Shown piece after piece: positions 22,556 through 34,127 of a DNA stretch of 64,000 nt. A model generated the notes under the pieces. That model was not told where the DNA came from and did not search any database. It saw nothing but the letters and a program-made list of their open reading frames with translations. The position numbers and the translations under genes were made by a program. Positions within the stretch are counted from its first letter, which is position 1. The number at the start of each line of letters is the position of its first letter. The stretch is from Charina bottae (taxonomy: Eukaryota > Chordata > Lepidosauria > Squamata > Charinaidae). Where the stretch lies: contig JALMGJ010000019.1 of assembly GCA_023362775.1 (NCBI GenBank), positions 1,510,501 through 1,574,500 on the forward strand, given 5' to 3'.

Positions 22556-22866
22556 TTACTTATTTAATTTTTATCCTTCATTCATTCATTCATTCATTCA
22601 TTCATTCATTCAATTTCTCACCACCCAACTCCCTCAAGGGACTCTGGGCGGTTTACAAATCAATAAAATATCAAACATTAAAATAAACAATTTAAAAATA
22701 CAATAAACATAATAAAATCAAGATGGTAATGTCTTCTTTCAAACATTGGAAGGGCAATTTTAGGGCTATCCTACGATGTTAGCCATCCCCAGGAGTTTAT
22801 GCTCTTCTTTCCGCCCCAGGCCTGTTGGCAAAGCCAAGTCTTGAGTTGTTTCCTGAAGTCCAGGAG

Positions 22867-24351
22867 CTAGGTGGACTGTCTTAACTCTGGGGGAAGAATA
22901 TTCCACAGAGCAGGCGCTACTGCAGAGAAGGCACGCTTCCGTGACCCCGTTAGATGGAATTCTTTAACCGATGGGGTCCGTAGCATGCCCTCCCTGCATG
23001 ACCGGATGGGACGGGACGATGTAATGGGGATAAGACGGTCCCTTAGGTAACCTGGTCCCATGCCATGAAGGGCTTTAAAGGTCATAACCAACACTTTGAA
23101 TTGCACCCGGAAGCAGACTGGAACCCAGTGCAGCTCGCGTAACAATGGTGTCACATGTGTCCGATATGGGACTTCCAAGATGGTTCGTGCGGCCGCATTC
23201 TGGATCAGCTGAAGCTTCCGGATACTCTTCAAGGGTAGCCCCATGTAGAGCGCATTACAGTAGTCTATATGTGAGATAACCAGGGCATGAGTGACCGTTC
23301 GAAGGGCCTCTCGATCCAGGAAAGGTCGTAACTGGCGCACAACACGAAGTTGTGCAAAGGCCCTTCTGGCCACGACTGCCACCTGCTCTTTGAGCAGGAG
23401 TCGCGAGTCCAGGAGGACCCCGAAGTTACGTACCAGATCTGTCTGGAGCAGTGCTACCCCATCCAGAACTAAAGATGACAATTTCCTAGATATCGAGGAG
23501 CCATTAATCCACAGCCACTCCGTCTTACTAGGGTTCAGTTGAAGCCTGTTTTTCCCCATCCAGGCCCCTACAGCCCCCAGGCACTTGGACAGGGTAGAGA
23601 CTGCATCACTTACTTCCCCTGGGATGGAGATGTATAATTGAGTATCATCAGCGTACTGATGATATCTCACCCCATGGAGACGGATGATCTCACCCAGCGG
23701 TTTCATGTAGATGTTAAAAAGGAGCAGAGAGAGTACCGAGCCCTGCGGGACCCCACAAGAAAGGGCCCGCGGGCTGGATCTCTCGCTCCCAATCAACACC
23801 GACTGGAACCGGCCCCGGAGGAAGGAGGTGAACCAGCGCAATACAACGCCGCCCGCTCCCAACTCCCTGAGCCGCTCCTGAAGGATACCATGGTCGACGG
23901 TATCGAAAGCCGCTGAGAGGTCAAGAAGAGCGAGAATGGATGCACTACCTCCATCCCGCTCCCGCCAAAGATCATCCATAAGCGCGACCAATGCAGTTTC
24001 AGTCCCATGACCAGGCCTGAAACCTGACTGAAAGGGGTCCAGATAATCCGTTTCCTCCAGAATCCTCTGGAGCTGCAACGCCACCACCTTCTCAACCACC
24101 TTCCCCAAAAAGGGAAGGTGGGAGACTGGACGAAAGTTATCCAGTACAGTAGGGTCCAGCGATGGTTTCTTGAGGAGAGGGCGTACCAGCGCTTCCTTAA
24201 AAGCTGCCAGAAACACCCCCTCCCCTAACGATGTATTGACCATCGTCTGGACCCAACTGCAAGTCACCTCCCGAGCTGCTTTCACCAGCCAGGAGGGACA
24301 TGGAACTAATTGGCAGGTGGTGGCATTTACAGTTCGGAGAACTCTGTCCAC
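22867..24351 (-). pseudogene. L2-like ORF2, reverse transcriptase part
   Basis: Open 494-codon frame with the RT blocks LDNFRPVSHLPFLGKVVEKV, QSGFRPGHGTETALVALMDD, LLDLSAAFDTVDHGIL, GVPQGSVLSLLLFNIYM and the catalytic YADDTQLYIS. C-terminal thumb LRELHWVPVCFRVQFKVLVM and PALWNILPPEL are also typical for the L2/CR1 group. It lacks only a one-base frame restoration to join the endonuclease frame, so the copy is relatively young but dead. Confidence 0.85.
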
Positions 24352-25421
24352 TTCCTCGGGTCTGACAGGCTCGAACCGTTCCCAGTTAACAAAGTAAGTA
24401 CGTTCCCTGGGTATCTCTTCAGACTCTCACACTCGGAGTCCAACCCAGAACGAATCCGAGCGATTTTATCCAATAAATGCCGAGAAAATTCTTCCGCACG
24501 GCCCTGGAGGTGAATTTCTGCCTCCCTCTTCCCCAAAAGGGATCGGGTAAGTTTGAACAGGGCCGCCGGGCGGCATTCCGCAGATGCAATAAGACCGGAG
24601 AAATATTGACGTTTCGCCGCTCTTATCGCCACAAGGTAGGCCTTAATAGCGGCTCTAGCCTGTGTTCGGTCAGATTCGGTCTTTGTCTTCCTCCAGTGGC
24701 GCTCTAGGCGTCTCTTAATCCTCTTCAAAGCCCTCAGCTCCCCCGTAAACCAGGGGGAGCTTCGGGCCCAACTGGACAAGAGAGGCCGCATAGGCGCGAT
24801 CCTGTCCAAGGCCCCCGCCGCCTCTCTATTCCAGGCGGCCGCCAGGGCCTCCGCTGGACCATGCAGCAGATCTTCGGGTATAACCCCCAGCTCCCTCTGG
24901 AACCCTACCGGGTCCATAAGTCGCCGGGGGCGGACCAGTCGAATAGGTCCAGCCTCCCTGCGGAGGGGAGCGGCATAGGAAAATCTCAAGGTCACCAGGG
25001 CGTGGTCTGACCATGACAAAGGGGAAAGATGTAACTCTCCCCTCAGATCACTTTGCCACTGCTCCGACAAGAAAACTAAATCCGGGGTGAGGCCACTATC
25101 TCGAGTTGAGTCCTGGATAATCTGAGACAGGCCCATTGTCGTCATGGTGACCTTGAACTCCTGAGCCGCTTCTGAGGCCCACCCCAAGGAGGGCAGATTG
25201 AAGTCCCCCAGGACCGTAAGCCTGGAGAACTCAACCGCCACCCCCGAGATGGCCTCCAGCAGCTCAGGCAGGGAGCTTGCCATGCAGCAGGCAGGCTGGT
25301 ACAATAGCAACACTCCCAACTGTTCACGAGAACCCAACTTGAATAACAAGTTCTCACACCCGGTAACTTGTGGAGCAGGGCCCCTGACGGCCACTAGAGA
25401 CTCCCTGATGACAACAGCCAC
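24327..25421 (-). pseudogene. L2-like ORF2, endonuclease part
   Basis: Open 364-codon frame containing the C-terminal half of an APE-type endonuclease (VLGDFNLPSLGW; LTPDLVFLSEQW; SWSDHALVTL with the SDH catalytic motif) and the connector RELGVIPEDLLHGPAEALAA. It runs into a frameshift near 24330-24350, where the reverse transcriptase continues in another frame. The N-terminal endonuclease residues and ORF1 are missing. Confidence 0.82.
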
Positions 25422-25429
25422 TCCTCACT

Positions 25430-25942
25430 CCTTATTATTTTTATAAATCTCAAGGTGGGGAACATACCTAATACTCCTTCCTCTTCCTATTTTCCCCACA
25501 ACAACAACCCTGTGAGGTGAGTTGGGCTGAGAGAGAGTGACTGGCCCAAGATCACCCAGCCAGCTTTCATGCCTAAGGCGGGACTAGAACTCATAGACTC
25601 CTGGTTTGCCATTGGCTCCTTCCTAGGGCTGAGAGACAGGGACTGGCCCAAGGTCACCCAGCCAGCCTTCGTGCCTAAGGCGGGACTAGAACATTCAGTC
25701 TCCTGGTTTGCCATTGGCTCCTTCCTAGGGCTGAGAGACAGGGACTGGCCCAAGGTCACCCAACCGGCTTTCATGCCTAAGGCGGGACTAGAACTCTCAG
25801 TCTCCTGGTTTGCCATTGGCTCCTTCCTAGGGCTGAGAGACAGGGACTGGACCAAGGTCACCCAACTGGCTTTCATGCCTAAGGCGGGACTAGAACTCAT
25901 AGACCCCTGGTTTCTAGACCAGCACCTTAACCACTAGACCAA
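25430..25942 (-). mobile_element. tRNA-derived SINE with four 102-bp body copies
   Basis: Minus-strand element: TGGTCTAGTGGTTAAGGTGC head at right, GTTGTTGTTGTGGGGAAAAT tail at left. Unit starts (GCCTAAGG) at 25571, 25673, 25775 and 25877 are exactly 102 bp apart. Both strands stay open over the array, which explains the 122- and 137-codon repetitive frames; these are not genes. Confidence 0.8.
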
Positions 25943-26751
25943 ACTGGCAAATTTAAATGGTATTTAGAGTGAAAATGGTGAGGAGAGAGAAGCTTGATTG
26001 AAATCCTACGCACAGGAGGATTGCAACCTTAAATGCCTTCTTCAGCATTCATTATAAATATTATAATTTTTCCATCATATTTTTTGTAAGAATGGAGAGA
26101 AGGAAATACCATTTTACATTTTTAAAGTATATCCTAACACTGCATTCTTTTGGAATGTAACAAAGTGAATTTTAGCAGTCACTTTAGTATTTCATAAAAA
26201 TGTAGTCAAGTGAGTTAATTATTACATTTCTTCCAAGCTTGCAGTTACTAATTTCGCTATGCCTGATCGTGAGAACCTTTGAAATATTGCACACTTAGGA
26301 AATTGCTTCTTGCAGATGTTATGGCCAAATGTTGCATGACTTCACCAGACTCCTAGATTGAAATATGACTCATTGCATACCACTTACTACCCATCCCAGC
26401 ACTGTAATGATGAGAGAGGGTATTTTATTATATAGCTTCCTTTTCTCTGCATACCAAGTACCAAATTGTGGGAAAGACCTTAACTGTACCTCCAAGCTGA
26501 ATGAGGAAATCTGTATAAGGCTGAACAAAGACCTTCTAAAGTCAGCCCAGTCAGAGCCAATCAACCCCTTCGGGAGAGGCACTACAGAAAACATTAGTGA
26601 AAATTCAAGGAGGGCCACATGGCCTCCTCTTGCAGACTGAAAGTAGAGAGGGAAGCAATGGCAACTGGGAATAGGAAAGTTCCCCTCTCCTCTGTCCCGT
26701 GTGGGTTGAGACATCAGCTATCCATACAGTTTGTGCCAGTTCTGCTAAAAC
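25943..26751. other. Unassigned stretch
   Basis: No element or exon recognised. Confidence 0.35.
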
Positions 26752-27030
26752 GGTAAAGGTTCCCCCCGCACATTTCTGCAGTCGTGTCCGACTCTAGGGG
26801 CCGGTGCTCATCTCCGTTTGTTAGCCGAAGAGCCAGCGTTGTCCGAAGACGCTTCCGCGGTCATGTGGCCACATGACGCGCGCGGAACGCTGTTACCATC
26901 CCACCGAAGTGGTACCTATTAATCTACTTGCATTTGCATGCTTTTGAATTGCTAGGTTGGCAAGAGCTGGGGCGAGTGCGGGAGCTCACTCCGTCACGTG
27001 GGACTAGTGATTTGAACCTCCGAACTTTTT
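26752..27030 (-). mobile_element. tRNA-derived squamate SINE, head truncated
   Basis: Same SINE as at 12840-13178, minus strand, losing the last part of the tRNA head after ATTTGAACCTCCGAACTT. Confidence 0.82.
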
Positions 27031-27239
27031 AGAGATCATATTCAACATTTATATATTTTTTCTTCATCTTCAAATGTTTAATTTATCTTAATCATCACAC
27101 TGTTAACAGTGTCCGATTTATTGTATAAAAACCAGTGCACTCAGTTATTATCTGTATTCTATAATGTATTATCCATATTTTATAATGCAATAAAACAATT
27201 AACTTGGGACAAAAAAAAGCAAGTTACTTGATGGGGGAG

Positions 27240-27400
27240 CAGGGAGGTGTTATTGTTTGTTTGTTTATCCAGTTTATATAGCCGACCACCCCACATACGT
27301 GACTCTGGGTGGCGTACTACAATAAAGCAATCAAGTAAACAATTATAAAACAACAGTATAATACAACAATTGAAACAATTTAAAACAGAGATATAAATAA
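27240..27400 (-). mobile_element. L2-like 3' end
   Basis: TTTGTTTGTTTATCCAGTTT and ACGTGACTCTGGGTGGCGTA followed by an AT-rich tail, minus orientation. Confidence 0.55.
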
Positions 27401-27454
27401 GACTGCAGCAGAATGGACCAACATCCTACAGACAGTGTAGGATAACATCTCAAT

Positions 27455-27653
27455 ATAACCATGACCTAGCCCCAGGTGTAAGGTCACACAGCTACCTAGA
27501 AACATATTTAGGATTCCCTTACCAACTTTGCTCAGACTGAAGAAGCTCCTTGGATAAGGAGCGAAACGTTTCCACTGAGAAAATAGAAATCCAGTTGACA
27601 TGATTCAAGCTACAGACAATTCCACCTGGATGACTGAGAACCTTCATCGACAT
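27455..27653 (+). mobile_element. Penelope-like element 3' region, family 1
   Basis: Starts with CCATGACCTAGCCCCAGGTG, carries the hammerhead-like core at 27537-27568 and ends ACTGAGAACCTTCATCGACA. The copy at 39497-39690 shares the same 75-bp leader, showing these belong to a longer element than the foldbacks. Confidence 0.65.
27537..27568 (+). ncRNA. Hammerhead-ribozyme-like core (PLE family 1)
   Basis: CTGAAGA, A, perfect hairpin GCTCCTT-GGAT-AAGGAGC, GAAACGTT. A CTCAG shortly before the core can pair with CTGAG at about 27576, giving a candidate stem I. Confidence 0.45.
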
Positions 27654-27775
27654 AAAACCAGGTTTGAGGGTTTTTCTAAGTGCCCACAGGGCCGTGGCTA
27701 ATCTCACCTCGGGGAGAACGATGTTCCAGAGAGTGGGTGCCAGTGAGTTTGATGGCCTCTGAGCCACGTTTTGAG
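27654..27775 (-). mobile_element. L2-like LINE fragment (ORF2 C-terminus)
   Basis: Minus strand reads PSNSLAPTLWNIVLPEVRLA and TALWALRKTLKPG, the conserved L2 C-terminus. Confidence 0.6.
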
Positions 27776-27989
27776 GGTTTTCCCCTTTCTTTAAGCCATT
27801 TAGCCATCTTCAACTAATGCTATATGAATTTAAATTATAGTTTAAGTTTTTTTCGTCTGTCTGTCTAACTTTCTCCTAACCCTAACCTTTGTTCAAATAC
27901 TTAGGAGAGTCTTCCTAGCTGGGCGCCCCTAGATGGGTGGCTTTTCACTCTCCAAATTCTCAGCAAGTAGAAGCACAGCAATTTTGTGA

Positions 27990-28345
27990 CATTTCTTTTT
28001 GTGGAAAAGGGAATGGGGAAATCCTATAGGGTGGGGAATCCGCTGAGTGTTAGGCTCCCTTCAAATCGGTCAGAGAAACCTTAATCACAGTTACATTCGG
28101 TGAGCCTCTCTGAGCATAGTGAACCTCCAACTTTTCAATTCTGACTCATTATAGGGAAATATTCTGACTCATTATTTGGGAAATATTCCCAAATCCTATA
28201 GGGAAGGATTTGGGTTAGGGTTAGGCTTCCTTGAAATCGGTCAGGGAAACCATCATGACAGTAACGTTCGCTGAGCCTCTCTTAGCATAGTGAACCTCCA
28301 ACTTTTCAATGCTGACTTATTTTAGGGGCCTGGCAAAATGAATGG
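27990..28345. repeat. Tandem duplication, 171-bp period
   Basis: Two adjacent copies with the phrase CATAGTGAACCTCCAACTTT at 28115 and 28286, and a third partial start at about 28335. The second copy contains GGGTTAGGGTTAGG and 27878-27890 has the complement, short telomere-like words. Confidence 0.7.
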
Positions 28346-28370
28346 GGAAATCCTAGAGGGAAGGAATAAA

Positions 28371-28706
28371 GGGGTGTGGTGGCTCAGCAGGTAAGACGCC
28401 AGGCTTGTCGATCGAAAGGTCGCAAGCTTGGAGGTTCGAATCCCTAGCCCCGCATGATGGAGTGAGCTCCCGCACTCGCCCCAGCTCTTGCCAACCTAGC
28501 AATTTGAAAGCATGCAAATGCAAATAGATGAATAGGTACCACTTCGGTGGGAAGGTAACAGCGTTCCACACGCGTCATGCCGGCCACATGACTGTGGAAG
28601 CGTCTTCGGACAACGCTGGCTCTTCGGCTAACAAACGGAGATGAGCACCGGCCCCTAGAGTCGGACACGACTGCAGAAACATGCGGGGGGAACCTTTACC
28701 TTTTAT
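28371..28706 (+). mobile_element. tRNA-derived squamate SINE, plus strand
   Basis: Head GGGGTGTGGTGGCTCAGCAG, B box GGAGGTTCGAATCCC, tail AGAGTCGGACACGACTGCAG and AACCTTTACCTTTT. Confidence 0.85.
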
Positions 28707-29356
28707 ACCTAACTGTATTTTATGGGGAAGCTACTAGAAGGGAGGGAGGAGCGAAGTAGGTTTTTTACTAATGGTTTGGCGGGCTTTTCTTCAGTCTGAT
28801 CTTTGAACCGAACTGGTCACTGTATTAATAAAAGTTTTCTTTCATATCCTTAATGGCTTGTGACTGAGAATTCTTGACTTAATATCCAGGATCATAATCG
28901 TTACAGCCACCGAACCACTGTTTAGAGTTGTATAAATCTAGCCCTATAAGGTATATCAGGAAATCTCCCTCAGAAATTGCGGGGTGACTCATTATGGGCA
29001 ACAGTGGCTTTCGATCCTTTGAAGAAAGCCAAAAACAAATTTATTCCAATTAAATTAGCTACTACGGTATTTACAAAAAATGGGGGAATTGGCATTAAAA
29101 ATTAGGCACTTAAAGTCTCTTTTGATGAAGGGAAAGGTTATTTTTGACACCTTCTCACTGCAATTCGAACTATATTTCTGAAATATATATTTCCTACAGT
29201 ATTTTGTGATGCCAACTGCAGTAGCAATAACCCTGGTCCTGGAACGCTCTCTTGATGATTTCTTTTGAGTTAAGATTATGTGCAGTACATGAGACCTGCC
29301 TCTAAGACACTTTTGTTGTTGTTTTGCTCGTTTCTGGTTGAAACAAGACTCTAGAG
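28707..29356. other. Unassigned; possible LTR-like end
   Basis: At 28740-28915 the sequence has an AATAAA signal (about 28827) and ends in TTACA before GCCACC, which could be the 3' end of a solo LTR. Not provable here. Confidence 0.2.
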
Positions 29357-30405
29357 CAGAGCTTTCCAAACTTTTCATGTTGGTGACATACTTTTTAGAC
29401 ATGTATCATTTCGCGACACACTCTTACAGCAGGGCATCATTTTGCGACACACTCTTACAGCAGGGCACAAGGCAGGCACTAGGACCTGCACGGAATCACA
29501 GCAGGTTTGTAGGCAGCAAGGCACAAGGCAGGCACTAGGACCTGCGCAGAATCACAGCAGGTTTGGAGGCACCAAGGCAAAAGGCAGGCAGTAGGACCTG
29601 TGTGGAATCACAGCAGGTTTGGAGGCAGCCAGGCACAAGGCAGGCACTAGGACCTGCGTGGAATCCTGGCAGGGCTTGGAGGCAGCCAGGCACAAGGCAG
29701 GCACTAGGACCTGTGGGGAGTCCTGGCAGGGCAGGTTTGGAGGCAGCAAGGCACAAGGCAGGCACTAGGACCTGTGTGGAATCCTGGCAGGGCTTGGAGG
29801 CAGCCAGGCACAAGGCAGGCACTAGGACCTGTGCGGAGTCCTGGCAGGGCAGGTTTGGAGGCAGCAAGGCACAAGGCAGGCACTAGGACCTGCGTGGAAT
29901 CCTGGCAGGGCTTGGAGGCAGCCAGGCACAAGGCAGGCACTAGGACCTGTGTGGAATCCTGGCAGGGCAGGTTTGGAGGCAGCCAGGCACAAGGCAGGCA
30001 CTAGGACCTGCGTGGAATCCTGGCAGGGCTTGGAGGCAGCCAGGCACAAGGCAGGCACTAGGACCTGTGCGGAGTCCTGGCAGGGCAGGTTTGGAGGCAG
30101 CAAGGCACAAGGCAGGCACTAGGACCTGCGTGGAATCCTGGCAGGGCTTGGAGGCAGCCAGGCACAAGGCAGGCACTAGGACCTGTGCGGAGTCCTGGCA
30201 GGGCAGGTTTGGAGGCAGCAAGGCACAAGGCAGGCACTAGGACCTGCGTGGAATCCTGGCAGGGCTTGGAGGCAGCAAGGCACAAGGCAGGCACTAGGAC
30301 CTGCATGGAATCCTGGCAGAGATCGGAGGCGGCAGCAGCCGGGACACACCCAGACACTGCAGCCGACACAGTAATGTGTCCCGACACACAGTTTGGAAAG
30401 CTATG
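29357..30405. mobile_element. hAT-type element expanded by a 57/61-bp minisatellite, TSD CTCTAGAG
   Basis: Termini CAGAGCTTTCCAAAC and TTTGGAAAGCTATG with flanking CTCTAGAG at 29349-29356 and 30406-30413. Most of the interior (about 29460-30320) is a tandem array of the phrase GGCACTAGGACCTG. Repeat starts are 56 bp apart at first, then alternate 57 and 61 bp, a 118-bp higher-order dimer. The array gives long repetitive frames on both strands that are not genes. Confidence 0.85.
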
Positions 30406-30732
30406 CTCTAGAGTCTCAGAATTTAAGATTTTGTCAAATACGCAGCAGGATGAAATGTATTATTACAATCTGTATATCAGGAAGCCATTTTGAAGGCTCC
30501 AGATGTGAAACAGAAGTCTATAAAGAAGGACATTTCTGTGGTAGCCCACTCAGCTAGTTTTCTGAACTTTCAATACTAACTCCTTCTTGTGCCCTGAAGT
30601 GGGCCTGCCCTCTCGTATCTGAGCTACTTTATGATCTCAACTAGGGTGGATCCTTTCATGATCTCAACTAGGGTGGATCCTTTTCACCCAACTGAAAGAG
30701 ATTGAGGATATAAACAAACTACTTTCGGTAAC
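30406..30732. other. Unassigned short stretch
   Basis: Holds a direct 25-bp duplication (ATGATCTCAACTAGGGTGGA at about 30629 and 30659). Nothing else recognised. Confidence 0.5.
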
Positions 30733-30912
30733 TCCAGCAAAAGAGATCGTTACCTTGTCGTGGTGCTGGAGCTTGAGCACCTCAATGAAACCATGAGCTA
30801 AACCGTGAAGGGACACCCAAGACGGGAAGGTCGTGGCAGAGAGGTCAGACTAAATACGATCCCTGGGGAAGGTAATGGCAACCCACCCCAGTATTCTTGC
30901 CGTGAAAACTAA

Positions 30913-32113
30913 ATGGATCAGTACAACCAGAGATATGTCAGTATACCATCGGAAGATGGGACTCCCAGGTCGGAAGATGGTCAAAATGCTACTGGGGAGG
31001 AACAGAGGATGCGTTCAACTAGCCCCAGATGTGATGACGCAGCTAGCTCAAAGCCGAAAGGACGGCTACCGGCCGACGGTGCTGGTGGTGAACGACGAAT
31101 TCGATGTTCTAAAGTTCAACACACCATAGGAACCTGGAATGTAAGATCTATGAGCCAGGGCAAATTGGATGTGGTTATTGGTGAGATGTCAAGATTAAAT
31201 ATAGACATTTTAGGTGTCAGTGAACTGAAATGGACTGGGATGGGCCACTTCACATCAGATGACCACCAGATCTACTACTGTGGACAAGAGGACCACAGAA
31301 GAAATGGAGTAGCCTTCATAATTAATAATAAAGTGGCTAAAGCAGTGCTTCGATACAATCCAAAAAACAATAGAATGATCTCAATTCGAATTCAGGGTAA
31401 GCCATTTAACATCACAGTGATCCAAATATATGCCCCAACCACAGATGCTGAAGAAGCAGAAGTAGATCAGTTCTATGAGGATCTGCAGCACCTACTGGAT
31501 AATACGCCAAAAAGAGATGTTATTTTCATTACAGGAGACTGGAATGCTAAGGTGGGTAGTCAAACGCCACCTGGAATTACAGGCAAGCATGGTCTGGGAG
31601 AACAAAATGAAGCAGGACATAGGCTGATAGAATTTTGCCAAGACAACTCACTGTGCATAACAAACACTCTCTTCCAACAACCTAAAAGACGACTTTATAC
31701 ATGGACTTCACCAGATGGTCGACACCGAAATCAGATTGACTACATCCTTTGCAGCCAAAGGTGGCGGACATCTATACAGTCGGTAAAAACAAGACCTGGA
31801 GCTGACTGTAGTTCAGATCACAAACTTCTTATTGCAAAATTTAGAATCAGACCAAAGAGAATAGGGAAGACCCACAGATCAGTTAGATATGAGCTCACTA
31901 ATATTCCTAAGGAATATACAATGGAGGTGAAGAATAGATTTAAGGGACTAGATTTAGTAGATAGGGTCCCAGAAGAACTATGGACAGACGTTTGCAACGT
32001 TGTTCAGGAGGCGGCAACAGAAAACATCCCAAAGAAAAAGAAAACCAAGAAGGCAAGATGGCTGTCTGCTGAGACACTGGAAGTAGCCCAAGAAAGAACG
32101 AAAGCAAAAGGCA
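30913..32113 (+). pseudogene. Bov-B ORF, endonuclease half
   Basis: The open frame from ATG at 30913 encodes an APE-type endonuclease: TIGTWNVRSMSQGKL (N), LGVSELKWTGMG (E), FITGDWNAKVG (D, N), IDYILCSQRW and SSDHKLLIAKF (D, H). It then enters the linker VRYELTNIPKEYTMEV. At 32114 the frame meets the target duplication of the inserted Penelope-like foldback. Confidence 0.9.
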
Positions 32114-32316
32114 ACAGTGATAGGGGGAGTTTGTCTATGAAGGTTCTCAGTCATCCAGGTGGAATTGTCTGTAGCTTGAATCATGTCAACTGGATTTCTA
32201 TTTTCTCAGTGGAAACGTTTCACCCCGAAGCTCCTTGGATAAGGAGCGAAACGTTTCCACTGAGAAAATAGAAATCCAGTTGACATGATTCAAGCTACAG
32301 ACAGTGATAGGGGGAG
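32114..32316. mobile_element. Foldback Penelope-like element inserted in Bov-B, 16-bp TSD
   Basis: A 171-bp insertion (32130-32300) between ACAGTGATAGGGGGAG at 32114-32129 and 32301-32316. It has the same inverted arms as the 3011-3224 copy, but the loop differs (CACCCCGAAG), so the CTGANGA core is lost here. It proves transposition after the Bov-B insertion. Confidence 0.9.
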
Positions 32317-33577
32317 ATATGCCCAATTAAATGCAAAATTCCAGAGGTTAGCCAGAAGAGATAAGGAATTATTTTTAAACAAGCAATGTGCGGAAGTGGA
32401 AGAAGACAATAGAATAGGAAGGACAAGAGACCTCTTCCAGAAAATTAGAAACATCGGAGGTAAATTCCAGGCAAAAATGGGTATGATCAAAAACAAAGAT
32501 GGTAAGGACCTAACAGAAGCAGAAGAAATCAAGAAAAGGTGGGAAGAATATATGGAATATCTGTATAGGAAGGATAATAATATTGGAGATAGCTTTGACG
32601 GTGTGGTCAGTGAGTTAGAGCCGGACATCCTGAAGAGTGAGGTTGAATGGGACTTAAGAAGCATTGCTAATAACAAGGCAGCAGGAGACGACGGCATCCC
32701 AGCTGAACTGTTTAAAATCTTGCAAGATGATGCTGTCAAGGTGATGCATGCCATATGCCAGCAAATTTGGAAAACACAAGAATGGCCATCAGATTGGAAA
32801 AAATCAACTTATATCCCCATACCAAAAAAGGGAAGCACTAAAGAATGTTCAAACTATCGAACAGTGGCACTTATTTCACATGCCAGTAAGGTAATGCTCA
32901 AGATCTTGCAAGGTAGACTCCAGCAATTCATGGAGCGAGAATTGCCAGATGTACAAGCTGGGTTTAGAAAAGGCAGAGGAACTAGAGACCAAATTGCCAA
33001 TATCTGCTGGATAATGGAGAAAGCCAGGGAGTTTCAGAAAAACATCTATTTCTCTTTTATTGACTATTCTAAAGCCTTTGACTGTGTGGATCATAACAAA
33101 TTGTGGCAAGTTCTTGGTGATATGGGGATACCAAGTCATCTTGTCTGTCTCCTGAGGAATCTGTATAACGACCAAGTAGCAACAGTAAGAACAGAGCATG
33201 GAACAACGGACTGGTTTAAGATTGGGAAAGGAGTACGGCAGGGTTGTATACTCTCACCCTACCTATTCAACCTGTATGCAGAACACATCATGCGACGTGC
33301 TGGGCTTGATGAATCCAAGGCTGGAGTTAAAATCGCTGGAAGAAACATTAACAATCTCAGATATGCAGATGATACCACTTTGATGGCTGAAAGCGAGGAG
33401 GAGTTGAGGAGCCTTATGACGAAGGTGAAAGAAGAAAGTGCAAAAGCTGGGTTGCAGTTAAACCTAAAAAAACCCAAGATTATGGCAACCAGCTTGATTG
33501 ATAACTGGAAAATAGAGGGAGAAAACTTGGAGGCAGTGACAGACTTTGTATTTCTAGGCGCAAAGAGCAGACGCTGA
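32317..33577 (+). pseudogene. Bov-B ORF, reverse transcriptase half
   Basis: Resumes after the insertion as RYAQLNAKFQRLARRDKELF and includes NNKAAGDDGIPAELFKIL, YIPIPKKGSTKECSNYRTVA, QAGFRKGRGTRDQIANICW, SFIDYSKAFDCVDHNKLW, GVRQGCILSPYLFNLYAE and the catalytic YADDTTLMAES. The frame fails after FVFLGAKS through a small indel. Confidence 0.9.
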
Positions 33578-34127
33578 CTGCAGCCAGGAAATCAGAAGAC
33601 GTCTACTTCTTGGGAGGAGAGCAATGGCAAATCTTGATAAAATAGTTAAGAGCAGAGACATCACACTGACAACAAAGGTCCGCATAGTTAAAGCAATGGT
33701 ATTCCCTGTAGTAACCTATGGCTGTGAGAGCTGGACCATAAGGAAGGCTGAGCGAAGGAAGATAGATGCTTTTGAACTGTGGTGTTGGAGGAAAATTCTG
33801 AGAGTGCCTTGGACTGCAAGAAGATCAAACCAGTCTATACTCCAGGAAATAAAGCCAGACTGCTCACTTGAGGGAATGATATTAAAGGCAAAACTGAAGT
33901 ACTTTGGCCACATAATGAGAAGACAGGATACCCTGGAGAAGAAGCTGATGCTAGGGAAAGTGGAAGGCAAAAGGAAGAGGAGCCGACCAAGGGCAAGATG
34001 GATGGATGATATTCTGGAGGTGACGGACTCAACCATGGGGGAGCTGGGGATGGTGACAGCCGACAGGAAGCTCTGGCGTGGGCTGGTCCATGACGTCACG
34101 AAGAGTCGGAGGCGACTGAACGAATAA
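33578..34127 (+). pseudogene. Bov-B ORF, C-terminal region after frameshift
   Basis: Reads RAMANLDKIVKSRDITLTTK, YGCESWTIRKAERRKIDAFE, VPWTARRSNQSILQEIK and HIMRRQDTLEKKLMLGKVEG, ending RLNE-stop. It differs from the RT frame by a one- or two-base shift near 33570-33590. Confidence 0.88.

Larger units (their letters stand above)
22556..25425 (-). mobile_element. Large L2-like LINE, 5' truncated
   Basis: A minus-strand non-LTR retrotransposon about 2.87 kb long. Its 3' end carries a (TGAA)n run (22577-22611, read as TTCA on plus) and the GGGACTCTGGGCGG-containing tail found in many small fragments across the window. The 5' end is cut within the endonuclease domain and abuts a SINE at 25430. 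The coding part is described in the next two entries. Confidence 0.85.

Noticed and set aside
25487..25937. 122- and 137-codon repetitive frames
   Set aside because: Products of the 102-bp SINE body array, which stays open because 102 is a multiple of three.
29535..30387. Repetitive frames of about 100 codons on both strands
   Set aside because: They follow the minisatellite period of the hAT-type element and repeat the same phrase; not protein-coding.
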